Of a stretch of DNA of 43,725 nt, positions 24,759 to 32,810 are shown in pieces. How positions within the stretch are numbered: position 1 is the first letter of the stretch; every line of letters begins with the position of its first letter. Source of the DNA: Clostridiales bacterium (GTDB lineage: Bacteria > Bacillota > Clostridia > Oscillospirales > Acutalibacteraceae); NCBI GenBank assembly GCA_019415925.1, contig DXYG01000013.1, positions 1-43,725 of the forward strand, given 5' to 3'. The position numbers were made by a program, and so were the translations under genes. The notes beneath the pieces were generated by a model. It was not told where the DNA came from. It saw nothing but the letters and a program-made list of their open reading frames with translations, and did not search any database.

Positions 24759-25745
24759 ATGGGATACAGCAGCAGTGTTTACAAAGCGGCGGCAGACAAG
24801 CTGTTTGAAAGACGACTGAAGGCTGAAAAGGAAGCAGACAGGCGCAAATCAGAAATTTATCAAAAATTGCCGAGAACAAAGGAGCTTGAAAAGGAAATTT
24901 CACGCTGCGGAATTCAGGCGGCACGTGCAGTTATCGGCGGCGGAAATGTGGCCGAAGAAATGAAAAATCTTCGTGACCGCAACCTTGCAATGCAGTCTGA
25001 GCTTGCCGGAATTCTCACTTCAAACGGCTACGATAAAAACGTTTTTGAGCCTGCCTACACTTGTAAAAAGTGTAGTGATACCGGTTATTTTGAAGAAAAC
25101 GGCAGAACGCTTGTCTGTAACTGTTTAAAACAAGCGCTTGTTTCCTGCGCCTGCGAGGAATTAAACCGCACAGCACCGCTTTCGCTTTCAACCTTCGACA
25201 GCTTCAGTCTTGAGTATTACGACAGGGAAGTTGATTCCAAAACAGGAATTTCTCCCTACAGTCATATGAGTAAAATTCTGCGTTACTGCCGAAGCTACGC
25301 TGATAATTTCACCAAAAACTCCGAGAGCATTCTGATGAAAGGAGCAACAGGACTCGGCAAAACCCACCTTTCACTTGCAATAGCAAACGAGGTTATCAAA
25401 AAAGGCTACGGAGTTATTTACGTTTCTGCGCCTTCTCTAATGCAAAAGCTTGAAAAGCTGTATTTTTCAAGGGATGATGACAACTCGGCAATTGATATGC
25501 TAATGGAGTGCGACCTGCTTATAATTGACGATTTGGGAACGGAGTTTCACGGTCAGCTTTCAACCTCGCAGATGTATAATATTTTCAATTCCCGTATGCT
25601 TGCAAACAAGCCTGTTATAATCAACACAAACCTTAATCTTCGTGAGCTTGAAAAAATCTACACCGAAAGATTTGTTTCAAGAGTAATCGGAAACGCTCAG
25701 AAACTTGATTTTCTCGGAAGCGACATTAGAGTAAGAAAAAAATAG
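24759..25745 (+). CDS. DnaC-type helicase loader ATPase
   Basis: AAA+ ATPase of 328 residues. N-terminal half contains coiled-coil-like helices (about 10-90) and a zinc-type cluster with cysteines in TCKKCSDTGY and VCNCLK (about 102-127). The AAA+ core has Walker A GATGLGKT (195-202), Walker B LLIIDDLGTE and sensor-1 IINTNLNL. It should load the replicative helicase with the DnaD-like protein encoded 16 bp upstream. AGCAGGTGA provides the ribosome binding site. Nearest named relatives are DnaC and DnaI. Confidence 0.93.
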   Translation: MGYSSSVYKAAADKLFERRLKAEKEADRRKSEIYQKLPRTKELEKEISRCGIQAARAVIGGGNVAEEMKNLRDRNLAMQSELAGILTSNGYDKNVFEPAYTCKKCSDTGYFEENGRTLVCNCLKQALVSCACEELNRTAPLSLSTFDSFSLEYYDREVDSKTGISPYSHMSKILRYCRSYADNFTKNSESILMKGATGLGKTHLSLAIANEVIKKGYGVIYVSAPSLMQKLEKLYFSRDDDNSAIDMLMECDLLIIDDLGTEFHGQLSTSQMYNIFNSRMLANKPVIINTNLNLRELEKIYTERFVSRVIGNAQKLDFLGSDIRVRKK

Positions 25746-25764
25746 AAAAATTTTTAAAAAACCC

Positions 25765-25793
25765 TTGACATTTTAACTTTTATGTCCTATAAT
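25765..25793 (+). promoter_or_regulatory. tRNA promoter
   Basis: Exact consensus: TTGACA (25765-25770), 17-base spacer, TATAAT (25788-25793). It starts just behind the dnaC-type gene and drives tRNA-Gln. Confidence 0.9.
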
Positions 25794-25827
25794 AACTATC
25801 GTTGCACGTTCGGTAGCAATTACATCT

Positions 25828-25901
25828 TGTGGAATAGTGTAACGGTAGCACGACAGACTCTGACTCTGTTTGTTGGGGTTCGAATCCCTATTCCACAGCC
25901 A
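25828..25901 (+). tRNA. tRNA-Gln (anticodon CTG)
   Basis: Full cloverleaf: acceptor TGTGGAA/TTCCACA, D-stem GTGT/GCAC with loop AACGGTA, anticodon stem ACAGA/TCTGT with loop CTCTGAC (anticodon CTG), T-stem TGGGG/CCCTA with TTCGAAT loop, G discriminator and an encoded CCA. Reads CAG codons. Confidence 0.95.
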
Positions 25902-25904
25902 CAT

Positions 25905-25931
25905 AGCCCCGAATTATTCGGGGCTGTTTTT
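25905..25931 (+). terminator. Terminator between the two tRNA genes
   Basis: AGCCCCGAA (25905-25913) pairs with TTCGGGGCT (25917-25925), then GTTTTT. It lies only 4 bp after tRNA-Gln and 6 bp before tRNA-Pro, so the proline tRNA depends on read-through or on a promoter overlapping the hairpin. Confidence 0.9.
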
Positions 25932-25936
25932 AACTT

Positions 25937-26013
25937 CGAGGTGTAGCGCAGTTTGGTAGCGCACATCGTTCGGGACGATGGGGTCGCAAGTTCGAATCTT
26001 GTCACCTCGACCA
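25937..26013 (+). tRNA. tRNA-Pro (anticodon CGG)
   Basis: Acceptor CGAGGTG/CACCTCG, D-stem GCGC/GCGC, anticodon stem CATCG/CGATG with loop TTCGGGA (anticodon CGG), T-stem GCAAG/CTTGT with TTCGAAT loop, A discriminator and encoded CCA. Reads CCG codons. Confidence 0.95.
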
Positions 26014-26019
26014 GTCGAG

Positions 26020-26060
26020 AGCCTCGACACGCAAAACGTGTACGAGGCTTTTCTTTTTTT
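26020..26060 (+). terminator. Terminator after tRNA-Pro
   Basis: AGCCTCG (26020-26026) pairs with CGAGGCT (26043-26049), with an inner ACACG/CGTGT stem, followed by TTTCTTTTTTT. Confidence 0.92.
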
Positions 26061-26084
26061 ATCAATGTTATTTGGAGGATTATT

Positions 26085-26543
26085 ATGAAAAAGGTCATTT
26101 CAATTGTATCGGCATTTGTTCTTTGTCTTGCAATCTTTACAGGCTGCGGAGCTAAAGAAGTAAAACTAAGTGAAGTAATGGATAAAATCAATTCCGATTT
26201 CAGCCTTTCGCTTCAGAAACTTGAAAGTGCAGATGAGCTTAACACATACTACAGCATTGACACAGCCGACGTAAAGCAGTTCGCCGCTGAAATTGACCCC
26301 AACAATAATGCTCCTGTTGAGATTGTACTGATTGAAGCAGTTGACGCTGATGCGGCAACAAGAGTTGAGTCAGCACTCACAACCCGCTACAATGCAATCT
26401 ACAGCCAGTATTCTTCATACACACCCGAACAGCTTGATATGGTCAAGGCTTGCAAGGTAACAAAAGACGGCAATTTTGTAAGTATGATTGTTGCCGACAA
26501 GGGCTCTGAAATGCTCGACGTTTTCTACAGCTATGTTAAATAA
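26085..26543 (+). CDS. DUF4358-like lipoprotein
   Basis: A 152-residue lipoprotein: basic MKKV start, hydrophobic core, lipobox IFTGC with Cys21. The mature part resembles DUF4358 proteins of Clostridia (KLSEVMDKI start, a helix around AATRVESALTTRYNAI and a C-terminal FVSMIVAD strand). Function of the family is unknown. The frame is open back through the tRNA-Pro gene, but that part is not real; GGAGG lies 9 bases before the ATG at 26085. It stands alone between the tRNA terminator and a GGGCG/CGCCC terminator. Confidence 0.82.
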   Translation: MKKVISIVSAFVLCLAIFTGCGAKEVKLSEVMDKINSDFSLSLQKLESADELNTYYSIDTADVKQFAAEIDPNNNAPVEIVLIEAVDADAATRVESALTTRYNAIYSQYSSYTPEQLDMVKACKVTKDGNFVSMIVADKGSEMLDVFYSYVK

Positions 26544-26564
26544 TTCGGTTTCCCGAATACTTAT

Positions 26565-26597
26565 GGGCGGACACTGACTGTTCGCCCGTTTTGTTTG
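26565..26597 (+). terminator. Terminator after the lipoprotein gene
   Basis: GGGCG (26565-26569) and CGCCC (26583-26587) with further partial pairing inside, followed by GTTTTGTTTG. A smaller TTCGG/CCGAA hairpin lies just before it at 26544-26556. Confidence 0.75.
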
Positions 26598-26623
26598 TAT
26601 ATTATCTTTAAGGCAGGAAAATT

Positions 26624-28864
26624 ATGACTCAAAGCGAAATTCAGAAAAATTTTCAACATATGAACACTATGCAGCGCAAGGCTGTTTTTGCAACAGAAGG
26701 ACCTTTGCTTATTCTCGCAGGTGCAGGCTCGGGCAAAACGACCGTGCTTGTAAACAGAATAGCTTACATTCTCCGGTCACAGCTCTGCAAGCCGTGGCAG
26801 ATACTTGCAATCACCTTTACCAACAAGGCGGCAGGCGAGCTTAAAGAGAGAATCTGCAATGCAGTTCCCGAGGGCGGAGCTGACATCTGGGCGGCTACTT
26901 TCCATTCAACCTGCGCAAGAATCCTGCGCCGTTACGGTGATCGAATCGGTTTCACAAGTCACTTTACCGTTTACGGAACGGACGATCAGAAAAAGCTTAT
27001 CAAGGATATTCTAAAACAGCTTCATATTGATGAAAAAATCCTGCCTGCAAAGACTATTCTGTCCGAAATTTCAAAGGCAAAGGATAAAATGCAGACTCCG
27101 GAGGAAATGCTCAAAGAGGCAAACTTTGACAGCCGCAAGGCATCTATTGCAAAGGCGTATGAAATTTATCAGTCAAAGCTAAAAACAGCCGATGCAATGG
27201 ATTTTGACGATATGCTCTGCAACACAGTTCTGCTCTTTGAAAAGTGTCCCGAAGTACTCGAGTATTATCAGAATCAGTTTAAATACATAATGGTTGACGA
27301 GTATCAGGACACCAACAAGGTGCAGTACAAATTTGTAAGTATGCTTGCCGAAAAATACGGCAACATCTGCGTTGTCGGCGACGACGACCAGAGTATCTAT
27401 AAATTTAGAGGAGCTACGATTGAAAATATCCTATCCTTCGAAAACACCTTCAAGGGCGCCCAGATTATCCGCCTTGAACAGAATTACCGCAGTACGCAGA
27501 ATATCCTCAACGCCGCAAACGAGGTTATCTCGAACAACACAATGAGAAAGGGCAAGACTCTCTGGACAGAAAACGGAGAGGGAGAGAAGATTGAGGTTCA
27601 CACCTCCGAAACCGAACGTGATGAGGCGGCGTTTATAGCAAAGACAATTCTTGACGGTGTTGCAAACGGCAGAAAGTTCTCCGACTACGCAGTGCTTTAC
27701 AGAATGAACGCACAGTCAAACGCTGTCGAGCAGGCTCTCTCACGCAGCGGAATACCGCACAGAGTAATCGGCGGTCACAGATTCTATGACCGTGAAGAAA
27801 TCCGTGATATGGTAGCTTATCTTCAGGTTATCAACAATCCTCACGATGACGTAAGACTAAGCCGTATCATAAACGTGCCTAAGCGTTCAATCGGTGCAAC
27901 AACCGTTTCTCACGCTGCAGAAATTGCGTCAGGCTTGGGGGAGAGCATTTATACAGTAATCAAGGATGCTGACAGCTATCCTCAGCTTTCACGTGCTGCT
28001 TCAAAGCTGAAAGCCTTTGTTAATCTAATTGACGGCTTTATTGAAGCCGAGCAGAGCGGTGATTATTCTCTTGCAGAATTATATAATCTCGTAATTGAGC
28101 ATACTAATTACGAAAACTACCTCAAAACCGAAAAAGACAATCCCGACGTAAGAATTGAAAATATCGAAGAATTGTCCTCAAATATTATCAAGTTTGAGGA
28201 GGATTACGACGACGAAACGTCACTTTCGGCATTTTTGGAGGAAATTTCGCTCCAGACCGATATCGATAACTACGATGCAGACGCTGATACAAGCGTTATG
28301 ATGACCTTGCACAGCGCAAAGGGACTTGAATTCCCTGTAGTATTCATCGCAGGAATGGAGGACGGAATCTTTCCGTCAATGTCGTCAATTATGAATCCGG
28401 ACGAGCTTAACGAGGAACGCAGACTTGCGTATGTCGGAATCACACGAGCAAAGGAAAAGCTCTATCTTACAAAGACACGCTCAAGAATGTTGTTCGGTTC
28501 AACAACCTACAATAAGGTTTCACGTTTTGTAAATGAAATTCCAGATAATCTTATTGATTTTACGGGTGAAAACAAAAACTTTGCAAGGTCAGGCTCGTCA
28601 TTTTCTTCTTCAGGTGACAAGGTTTCAATCGGTTCTGCCGGTAAAACTTCATATTCAACGGGTAGCTTTGCAGGATACAAAAAACCTGCTATAAAAAGCG
28701 GAACAGTCTATAATGTAGGCGATTGCGTACTTCACAAGGTTTTTGGCAAGGGTATGATTGTCAGCACAGAAAAAATGGGCAATGATACAATGCTTGAAAT
28801 TTCTTTTGATAAAGCCGGAACAAAAAAACTAATGGCTAACTTCAGTAAAATGGAAAAAATATAG
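26624..28864 (+). CDS. pcrA: ATP-dependent DNA helicase PcrA/UvrD
   Basis: Superfamily 1A 3'-5' helicase used in repair and in clearing RecA or conflicts with transcription. Q-motif LNxxQ-like region MNTMQRKAV, Walker A GAGSGKT (33-39), motif Ia AITFTNKAAGEL, Walker B VDEYQDTN, motif III VVGDDDQSIYKFRGA, motif IV EQNYRS, motif V MTLHSAKGLEFPVVF and motif VI VGITRAKEKL. The C-terminal tail carries the short Tudor-like segment (VGDCVLHKVFGKGMIVS) that binds RNA polymerase in PcrA. At 746 residues it is full length. I see no LexA box upstream. Confidence 0.97.
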   Translation: MTQSEIQKNFQHMNTMQRKAVFATEGPLLILAGAGSGKTTVLVNRIAYILRSQLCKPWQILAITFTNKAAGELKERICNAVPEGGADIWAATFHSTCARILRRYGDRIGFTSHFTVYGTDDQKKLIKDILKQLHIDEKILPAKTILSEISKAKDKMQTPEEMLKEANFDSRKASIAKAYEIYQSKLKTADAMDFDDMLCNTVLLFEKCPEVLEYYQNQFKYIMVDEYQDTNKVQYKFVSMLAEKYGNICVVGDDDQSIYKFRGATIENILSFENTFKGAQIIRLEQNYRSTQNILNAANEVISNNTMRKGKTLWTENGEGEKIEVHTSETERDEAAFIAKTILDGVANGRKFSDYAVLYRMNAQSNAVEQALSRSGIPHRVIGGHRFYDREEIRDMVAYLQVINNPHDDVRLSRIINVPKRSIGATTVSHAAEIASGLGESIYTVIKDADSYPQLSRAASKLKAFVNLIDGFIEAEQSGDYSLAELYNLVIEHTNYENYLKTEKDNPDVRIENIEELSSNIIKFEEDYDDETSLSAFLEEISLQTDIDNYDADADTSVMMTLHSAKGLEFPVVFIAGMEDGIFPSMSSIMNPDELNEERRLAYVGITRAKEKLYLTKTRSRMLFGSTTYNKVSRFVNEIPDNLIDFTGENKNFARSGSSFSSSGDKVSIGSAGKTSYSTGSFAGYKKPAIKSGTVYNVGDCVLHKVFGKGMIVSTEKMGNDTMLEISFDKAGTKKLMANFSKMEKI

Positions 28865-28876
28865 AGGGTGATTGTT

Positions 28877-30082
28877 TTGGTGAAATTTTGTAAAACAATG
28901 CTTTGTTATTTATTTTCTGCTTTTTTTGCGTTTTCTTCGGTTTCCTGCTCGGTTACAGAGCCGTCGGACGCTGAAACTACCGTAGCTCCAACATCTGCCG
29001 AACAGACAACATCTTCAACTGAGTCAAAGGCAACGAATGACATTGTTCCGACAAATCCCGAATCATATAACTATCTTTTGATTAAGCAGGACTTTGACGA
29101 TATAACGGCAAAGCTTGACAAAATAATATCAAGCAAAAAATTCAAAGGCACAACGTATCTGAAAATAGGAAACGATTTTGAATATATCAATGCAAACGGT
29201 GACGCTAACACCGACAGGCATATGTCAAATTCAATCGACACCTGCTACTACACAGGCTCTGTAACAAAGCAGTTTACTGCCGCCGCTGTTTTAAAGCTGT
29301 GCGAGGACAAAAAGCTGAGCCTTTCCGATACGCTCGATAAATTTTTTTCGTCCTACAAAAACGGCGAAAAAATCACAGTACGAAATCTTCTTACAATGAC
29401 GTCGGGAATTAAAAACTACGTCAGGCGTGACAATGAAACCGACAGTGTAATTATTCTCAATCCCGAAATTGAGGCAGAAATTTCAAAAGATAATTCTGAA
29501 AAAGAAAATAATAAAGCAATACTCGACTGGATTTTTAAGCAGAATTTGTCTTTTGAGCCTGACAGCGAGTTTATGTATTCCGACAGCAACTATTTTTTGC
29601 TCGGTGAAATAATCGAAAAAACGAGCGGCGAAAGCTACGAAAAGTATCTTGAAGAGAATATCTTCAAGCCCCTCGGTATGAATTCCTCGTCATTTGAAGC
29701 GAATGAGAAAACCGCCGTAAGCTATCAGGGCACGGATTCAAACGATTCTCTGCTTTACAGCGGAGTAGGGTACTCGTCAATGGGACTTATTTCGAATATC
29801 TCCGATTTGCTCAAATGGGTTGACGGCTTGCTTGACGGTGCCGTGCTCAGTGAAGATTCGCTTGAGCAGATGTTCACTCCGTACAAGGAAAACTATGCAA
29901 TGGGATTCTACGTTTACGGAAACAAGCTCAGCCACACCGGCAGAACCGAGGACTACAATTCAATGCTTTCCTTTACAAAGGATAAGTCGGAAATCTTTGT
30001 ATCACTTTCAAATTACGCATATTTCGACTCGGCGTATATATACAGACTGTTTAAAAATTCTCTTAAAAAATATCTGAACTGA
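28877..30082 (+). CDS. Lipoprotein serine hydrolase (class C beta-lactamase-like)
   Basis: Extracytoplasmic penicillin-binding-protein-like serine hydrolase. Signal peptide with Cys24 in SSVSC (weak lipobox), a low-complexity Ser/Thr linker (about 25-65), then the catalytic domain: SVTK with Ser128 and Lys131, YSD at 234-236 (Asp in place of the usual Asn of YSN) and HTG at 353-355 in place of KTG. These match the AmpC/EstB/D-aminopeptidase superfamily, so the substrate could be a peptidoglycan peptide or an ester; beta-lactam resistance should not be inferred. A GTG at 28868 overlaps the Shine-Dalgarno sequence GAGGGTGA, so I use TTG at 28877 (GTG at 28880 is equally possible). Confidence 0.85.
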   Translation: MVKFCKTMLCYLFSAFFAFSSVSCSVTEPSDAETTVAPTSAEQTTSSTESKATNDIVPTNPESYNYLLIKQDFDDITAKLDKIISSKKFKGTTYLKIGNDFEYINANGDANTDRHMSNSIDTCYYTGSVTKQFTAAAVLKLCEDKKLSLSDTLDKFFSSYKNGEKITVRNLLTMTSGIKNYVRRDNETDSVIILNPEIEAEISKDNSEKENNKAILDWIFKQNLSFEPDSEFMYSDSNYFLLGEIIEKTSGESYEKYLEENIFKPLGMNSSSFEANEKTAVSYQGTDSNDSLLYSGVGYSSMGLISNISDLLKWVDGLLDGAVLSEDSLEQMFTPYKENYAMGFYVYGNKLSHTGRTEDYNSMLSFTKDKSEIFVSLSNYAYFDSAYIYRLFKNSLKKYLN

Positions 30083-30112
30083 TTTTACGTCTTTCAATCA
30101 CAAAATACAGAT

Positions 30113-30176
30113 ACCTCCATAAAATAGTATTGTTACAGTGCCGTTATACAGCCTGTTAATACTAATTTATGGAGGT
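30113..30176 (+). promoter_or_regulatory. 19-bp inverted repeat hiding the ribosome binding site of the next gene
   Basis: Arms 30113-30131 and 30158-30176 are complementary over 19 positions with a single mismatch; the loop is 26 bases. The 3' arm ends in TTATGGAGGT, so the GGAGG (30171-30175) of the gene starting at 30184 is completely paired. It begins 30 bp after the serine hydrolase stop and is followed by TTATTTTTAT, so it could also act as an intrinsic terminator for that gene. Confidence 0.8.
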
Positions 30177-30183
30177 TATTTTT

Positions 30184-31035
30184 ATGCCGGATGTATCCTA
30201 CGGTTCAGAGCAGATGCCCTTAAACGATGACAGAACGCCTGATTCGGGCTGTGACGCAATCTGCATAGACGCAGACCGTATCTATGACAGCTGCGGAGCA
30301 AAGGATTGTTTAAGCGATTTGCCGCTTATGTTCACAGAGGCAAATCAGGCGCTTGTTGAAAACGCCTGCTCGGTGCGCATAAACAGAGCAAATGTAATTA
30401 CATCAACCGTTGAAGTTGAGCCGGTAGCATTTCACAGGGGATTCTACTCGGTAGATATGACGTTCTATTTTTCTGTGAGCTGCGATGTTTATTCAAGCAA
30501 CGGCGCATTGCCGACTACGATCAACGGACTCGCCGTTTACGGAAAAAGAGTTGTGCTCTACGGCAGTGACGGAAGCGTAAAGTCGTTCTCAAACGATATG
30601 CCTGTAAAGTGCGAGAAAAATGACAGAGATTGCTCCTGTTCATCTACAAATTCCGTTCCGAAAGCAACCGTTCAGATTTCAAGTCCTATGGCTTTGTCGG
30701 CAAAGCTTGTAAACTGCAAGCCGTGTTCTTCAATGCCGTGCAAGCCGATTCCTCACTGTGTCTGCGACTATTTCTGCGGAGAGCTTGTGCCCTGCAAAAA
30801 GAAGCAGATTGCAGTCACCATAGGAATTTTTACAATCACCAGACTTCAGCGCAAAGTTCAGATTATGATTCCGTCATACGATTTCTGCGTTCCACGCAAA
30901 GAATGCTGTGCCAAAACCGACGACCCGTGCGAGGTTTTCAGCAAAATCGAATTTCCGACCGATTCATTCTTCCCACGCAAATCTGAAGAGTGCGAAAAAC
31001 ACGACAAGCCGTTTGAATGCGGTCGTGAAGAATAG
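30184..31035 (+). CDS. Cysteine-rich conserved hypothetical protein, possibly spore-related
   Basis: A 283-residue protein with 22 cysteines, clustered in four places: near the start (GCDAIC...DSCGAKDC), in the middle (KCEKNDRDCSC), in a dense block (CKPCSSMPCKPIPHCVC..FC...PC) and near the end. No signal peptide or membrane span. The opening motif, Ile-Asp-x-x-Arg-Ile-Tyr-Asp-Ser-Cys followed by Asp-Cys-Leu, resembles a family I associate with Clostridia of unknown function; a link to spore coat or cortex is my inference. The frame is open from an ATG at 30169, but that ATG overlaps the GGAGG, so ATG at 30184 is the start. Its translation signal is buried in a long inverted repeat. Confidence 0.75.
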   Translation: MPDVSYGSEQMPLNDDRTPDSGCDAICIDADRIYDSCGAKDCLSDLPLMFTEANQALVENACSVRINRANVITSTVEVEPVAFHRGFYSVDMTFYFSVSCDVYSSNGALPTTINGLAVYGKRVVLYGSDGSVKSFSNDMPVKCEKNDRDCSCSSTNSVPKATVQISSPMALSAKLVNCKPCSSMPCKPIPHCVCDYFCGELVPCKKKQIAVTIGIFTITRLQRKVQIMIPSYDFCVPRKECCAKTDDPCEVFSKIEFPTDSFFPRKSEECEKHDKPFECGREE

Positions 31036-31059
31036 TAATTTAATATCTCTGTCATCACT

Positions 31060-31087
31060 CCCCGAAGCAGTTACACCTGTTTCGGGG
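31060..31087 (+). terminator. Hairpin after the cysteine-rich gene (terminator-like, no T-tract)
   Basis: CCCCGAAGCAG (31060-31070) pairs with CTGTTTCGGGG (31077-31087) including one G-T pair, with a 6-base loop. It is followed by AAACG rather than T residues, so it may stop transcription poorly or only stabilise the message. Confidence 0.6.
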
Positions 31088-31110
31088 AAACGTTTGGATT
31101 ATATCCGTAG

Positions 31111-31132
31111 GGGACGGCATCCCTGACGTCCC
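31111..31132. repeat. REP-like palindrome (GTAG-GGGACG type)
   Basis: GTAG followed by GGGACG (31111-31116) and CGTCCC (31127-31132) with a 10-base loop. It resembles the hairpin at 36415-36434, also preceded by GTAG. It sits at the edge of the dispersed repeat at 31156. Confidence 0.5.
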
Positions 31133-31155
31133 GAAACGCCACCTATATATTAATT

Positions 31156-31213
31156 TATAATTCGGGCAACCGTTTTATCCAAACAATCCGATTTTTCCAC
31201 TCAATTTGCCTGC
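31156..31213 (-). repeat. Dispersed 58-bp repeat, copy 1
   Basis: The reverse complement of this segment matches 43668-43725 at 57 of 58 positions (the only difference is A at 31203 versus the C/G pair of the other copy). A GCGGCG-GCT-CGCCGC palindrome (31212-31226) overlaps its right end. Nothing coding is visible in 31036-31272; the remainder up to 31272 is AT-rich. Confidence 0.9.
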
Positions 31214-31226
31214 GGCGGCTCGCCGC
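31212..31226. repeat. Variable palindrome attached to repeat copy 1
   Basis: GCGGCG (31212-31217), GCT, CGCCGC (31221-31226). On the minus strand it is followed by A and GGCAAATTG, the same arrangement as in copy 2, where a different palindrome occupies this place. Confidence 0.75.
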
Positions 31227-31272
31227 TAAATAACTTAAAATCTTATAAGAGTAAAAAAACACACAGAGCGCT

Positions 31273-31512
31273 TTATTTGTTCTCCCTCGTGTCTACAAAC
31301 CACCTGTTTTCTTCAAGAAACAAAAAACGCTCCTTGCCAAGTATCATACAGGTGTATCTTATTCCTGCTCCGCCTGCCTTCAGCGAGGCGGCATATCTTA
31401 TGTCCGTAATCTTGTCAATCGGGTACTTCCTGTCCTCGTCCCAGTAAATATATTCGGGCAGTAAATTTCCGTCGCAGTCAAAGGTTGCGTTTACCTTAAT
31501 GTATTTTTTCAT
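31273..31512 (-). CDS. 79-residue hypothetical protein cotranscribed with dinB
   Basis: A small soluble protein with a beta-rich pattern: VNATFDCDGNLLPEYIYW, DRKYPIDKITDIRY, a central GIRYTCMILGKERF and a C-terminal ENRWFV. The pattern of an FxxxG..P..hxW start, a K-Y-x-I/V-D-x-I-x-D motif and a WFV end resembles small proteins often found next to Y-family polymerases, possibly with an SH3-like fold; I cannot assign a family with certainty. Its frame continues upstream, but ATG at 31512 has AGAGGTG 8 bases before it. It starts 13 bp after the dinB stop, so it is part of the SOS operon. Confidence 0.75.
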   Translation of the reverse strand: MKKYIKVNATFDCDGNLLPEYIYWDEDRKYPIDKITDIRYAASLKAGGAGIRYTCMILGKERFLFLEENRWFVDTRENK

Positions 31513-31525
31513 CACCAAACACCTC

Positions 31526-32800
31526 TTATAAATATCCCACAGGATGAATAACGTGATCATCTTTTGGATTGAACGAAGAAAGTCCTCTGTCATTGAGCAA
31601 TACAGCTGGGCGCACAATGTAGTTACCGAATCTTTTTTTCAGCACGTCGAGCGTTTTGTCGAGCTTTTCATTCTGCATAAGCCTTTCTTCATCCTGCAAA
31701 AAGCTTATCTGATGCGGAACATTGTCGTGCACAAAGTCGGTCACCGAAACGCCTATGCTCCGCAAAGGCCTTTGCATTTTATAGCTTCTCTTAAAAAGCG
31801 AAAATGCACTCTGCGTAATATCTTTTGTAAGGCCGGTGTAGTTTTCAAGCGTGCACTGACGTGTAAAGCTGTTAAGCTCGTTGTCACGAACGCTTATCCC
31901 GACGGTTTTAGCCATAAAGCCTTGCTCACGCATACGCCTGCAAACACTGTCGCACAGCACGTACATAACTACCTTTACGTCGTCAAAGGTTTTCATATCT
32001 CTCGGAGTAGTCGTTGAGTTGCCTATAGACTTGACCTCGGTGTTTTCATCCATATGTGCAACAGGTGAGGAGTCAAAGCCGTTTGCAAAGCCGTAAATCA
32101 AATCGCCCCATTTTCCGAGCAGCTTTCTTAAAATATCCGGAGAAGTGTTTGCAATATCGCCAATGGTGTATATGCCGATTCTGTTGAGCTTGTTTTTGGT
32201 CGCTCTGCCGACGTACAGCAAATCTCCTGCCGGAGAATTCCACACAATATCCCTGTAGTTCTCTCTTGTAATGCAGGTTACAGCGTCGGGCTTTTTGTAG
32301 TCGCTCCCGAATTTTGCAAAAATCTTGTTAAAGCTCACGCCTATGCTGACGGTGATTCCAAGCTCCTCTTTAATTCTGTTCTTTATTTCAAGCGCAGTTT
32401 TATATCCGTCATTGTCAATATTATTTGTAAGGTCAAGCCACGCTTCGTCAAGTCCGAAGCTTTCAATTCTGTCAGTGTAATCACTGTAAATCCGCCTTGC
32501 CATTTTGGAAAATCTTTTGTAAAGCTCAAAGTGGGGAGGAAGTGTGACAAGCTCGGGACATTTCTGCTTTGCCTGCCAGATAGCCTCGCCTGTTTTGACG
32601 TTGTATTTTTTTGCAATTTCGTTTTTTGCAAGAATAATTCCGTGCCTGTTTTCAGCGTCTCCGCTTACCGCAACAGGCTTATCCCTTAACTGCGGATTAT
32701 GCAGACATTCAACGCTTGCATAAAAGCCGTTGCAGTCGCTGTGAAGAATAACCCTGTCTTTTTTATATTTATTTCTGTCAACCGTACTCTGAATATCCAT
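31526..32800 (-). CDS. dinB: Y-family DNA polymerase (DinB/Pol IV type)
   Basis: Translesion DNA polymerase, 424 residues. Metal-binding acidic residues sit in HSDCNGFYASVE at the start and in FGLDEAWLD near residue 115. A helix-hairpin-helix follows (YTIGDIANTSPDILRKLLGKWG), then the little-finger domain (about 240-345, IGNSTTTPRDM...). The C-terminal tail of about 60 residues lacks a clear beta-clamp motif by eye. The gene is controlled by two LexA boxes and a consensus promoter, showing SOS induction. It is the first gene of a two-gene minus-strand operon with the 79-residue protein. Confidence 0.95.
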   Translation of the reverse strand: MDIQSTVDRNKYKKDRVILHSDCNGFYASVECLHNPQLRDKPVAVSGDAENRHGIILAKNEIAKKYNVKTGEAIWQAKQKCPELVTLPPHFELYKRFSKMARRIYSDYTDRIESFGLDEAWLDLTNNIDNDGYKTALEIKNRIKEELGITVSIGVSFNKIFAKFGSDYKKPDAVTCITRENYRDIVWNSPAGDLLYVGRATKNKLNRIGIYTIGDIANTSPDILRKLLGKWGDLIYGFANGFDSSPVAHMDENTEVKSIGNSTTTPRDMKTFDDVKVVMYVLCDSVCRRMREQGFMAKTVGISVRDNELNSFTRQCTLENYTGLTKDITQSAFSLFKRSYKMQRPLRSIGVSVTDFVHDNVPHQISFLQDEERLMQNEKLDKTLDVLKKRFGNYIVRPAVLLNDRGLSSFNPKDDHVIHPVGYL

Positions 32801-32810
32801 AAAATCATCT

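Noticed and set aside
23669..25745. Replication origin or prophage module next to the DnaD/DnaC pair
   Set aside because: I saw no DnaA-box cluster or phage genes; the flanking genes are housekeeping.
25953..26084. N-terminal extension of the DUF4358 lipoprotein frame
   Set aside because: It runs through tRNA-Pro and its terminator; the ATG at 26085 has a Shine-Dalgarno site and begins a proper lipoprotein signal peptide.
28877..30082. True beta-lactamase (resistance gene)
   Set aside because: The Asn of YSN and the Lys of KTG are replaced (YSD, HTG), and the protein has a lipoprotein anchor; a peptidase or esterase role fits as well.
31036..31272. Riboswitch or small gene in the intergenic region
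   Set aside because: No frame with a ribosome binding site and no known aptamer core; the structure is explained by palindromes and the dispersed repeat.
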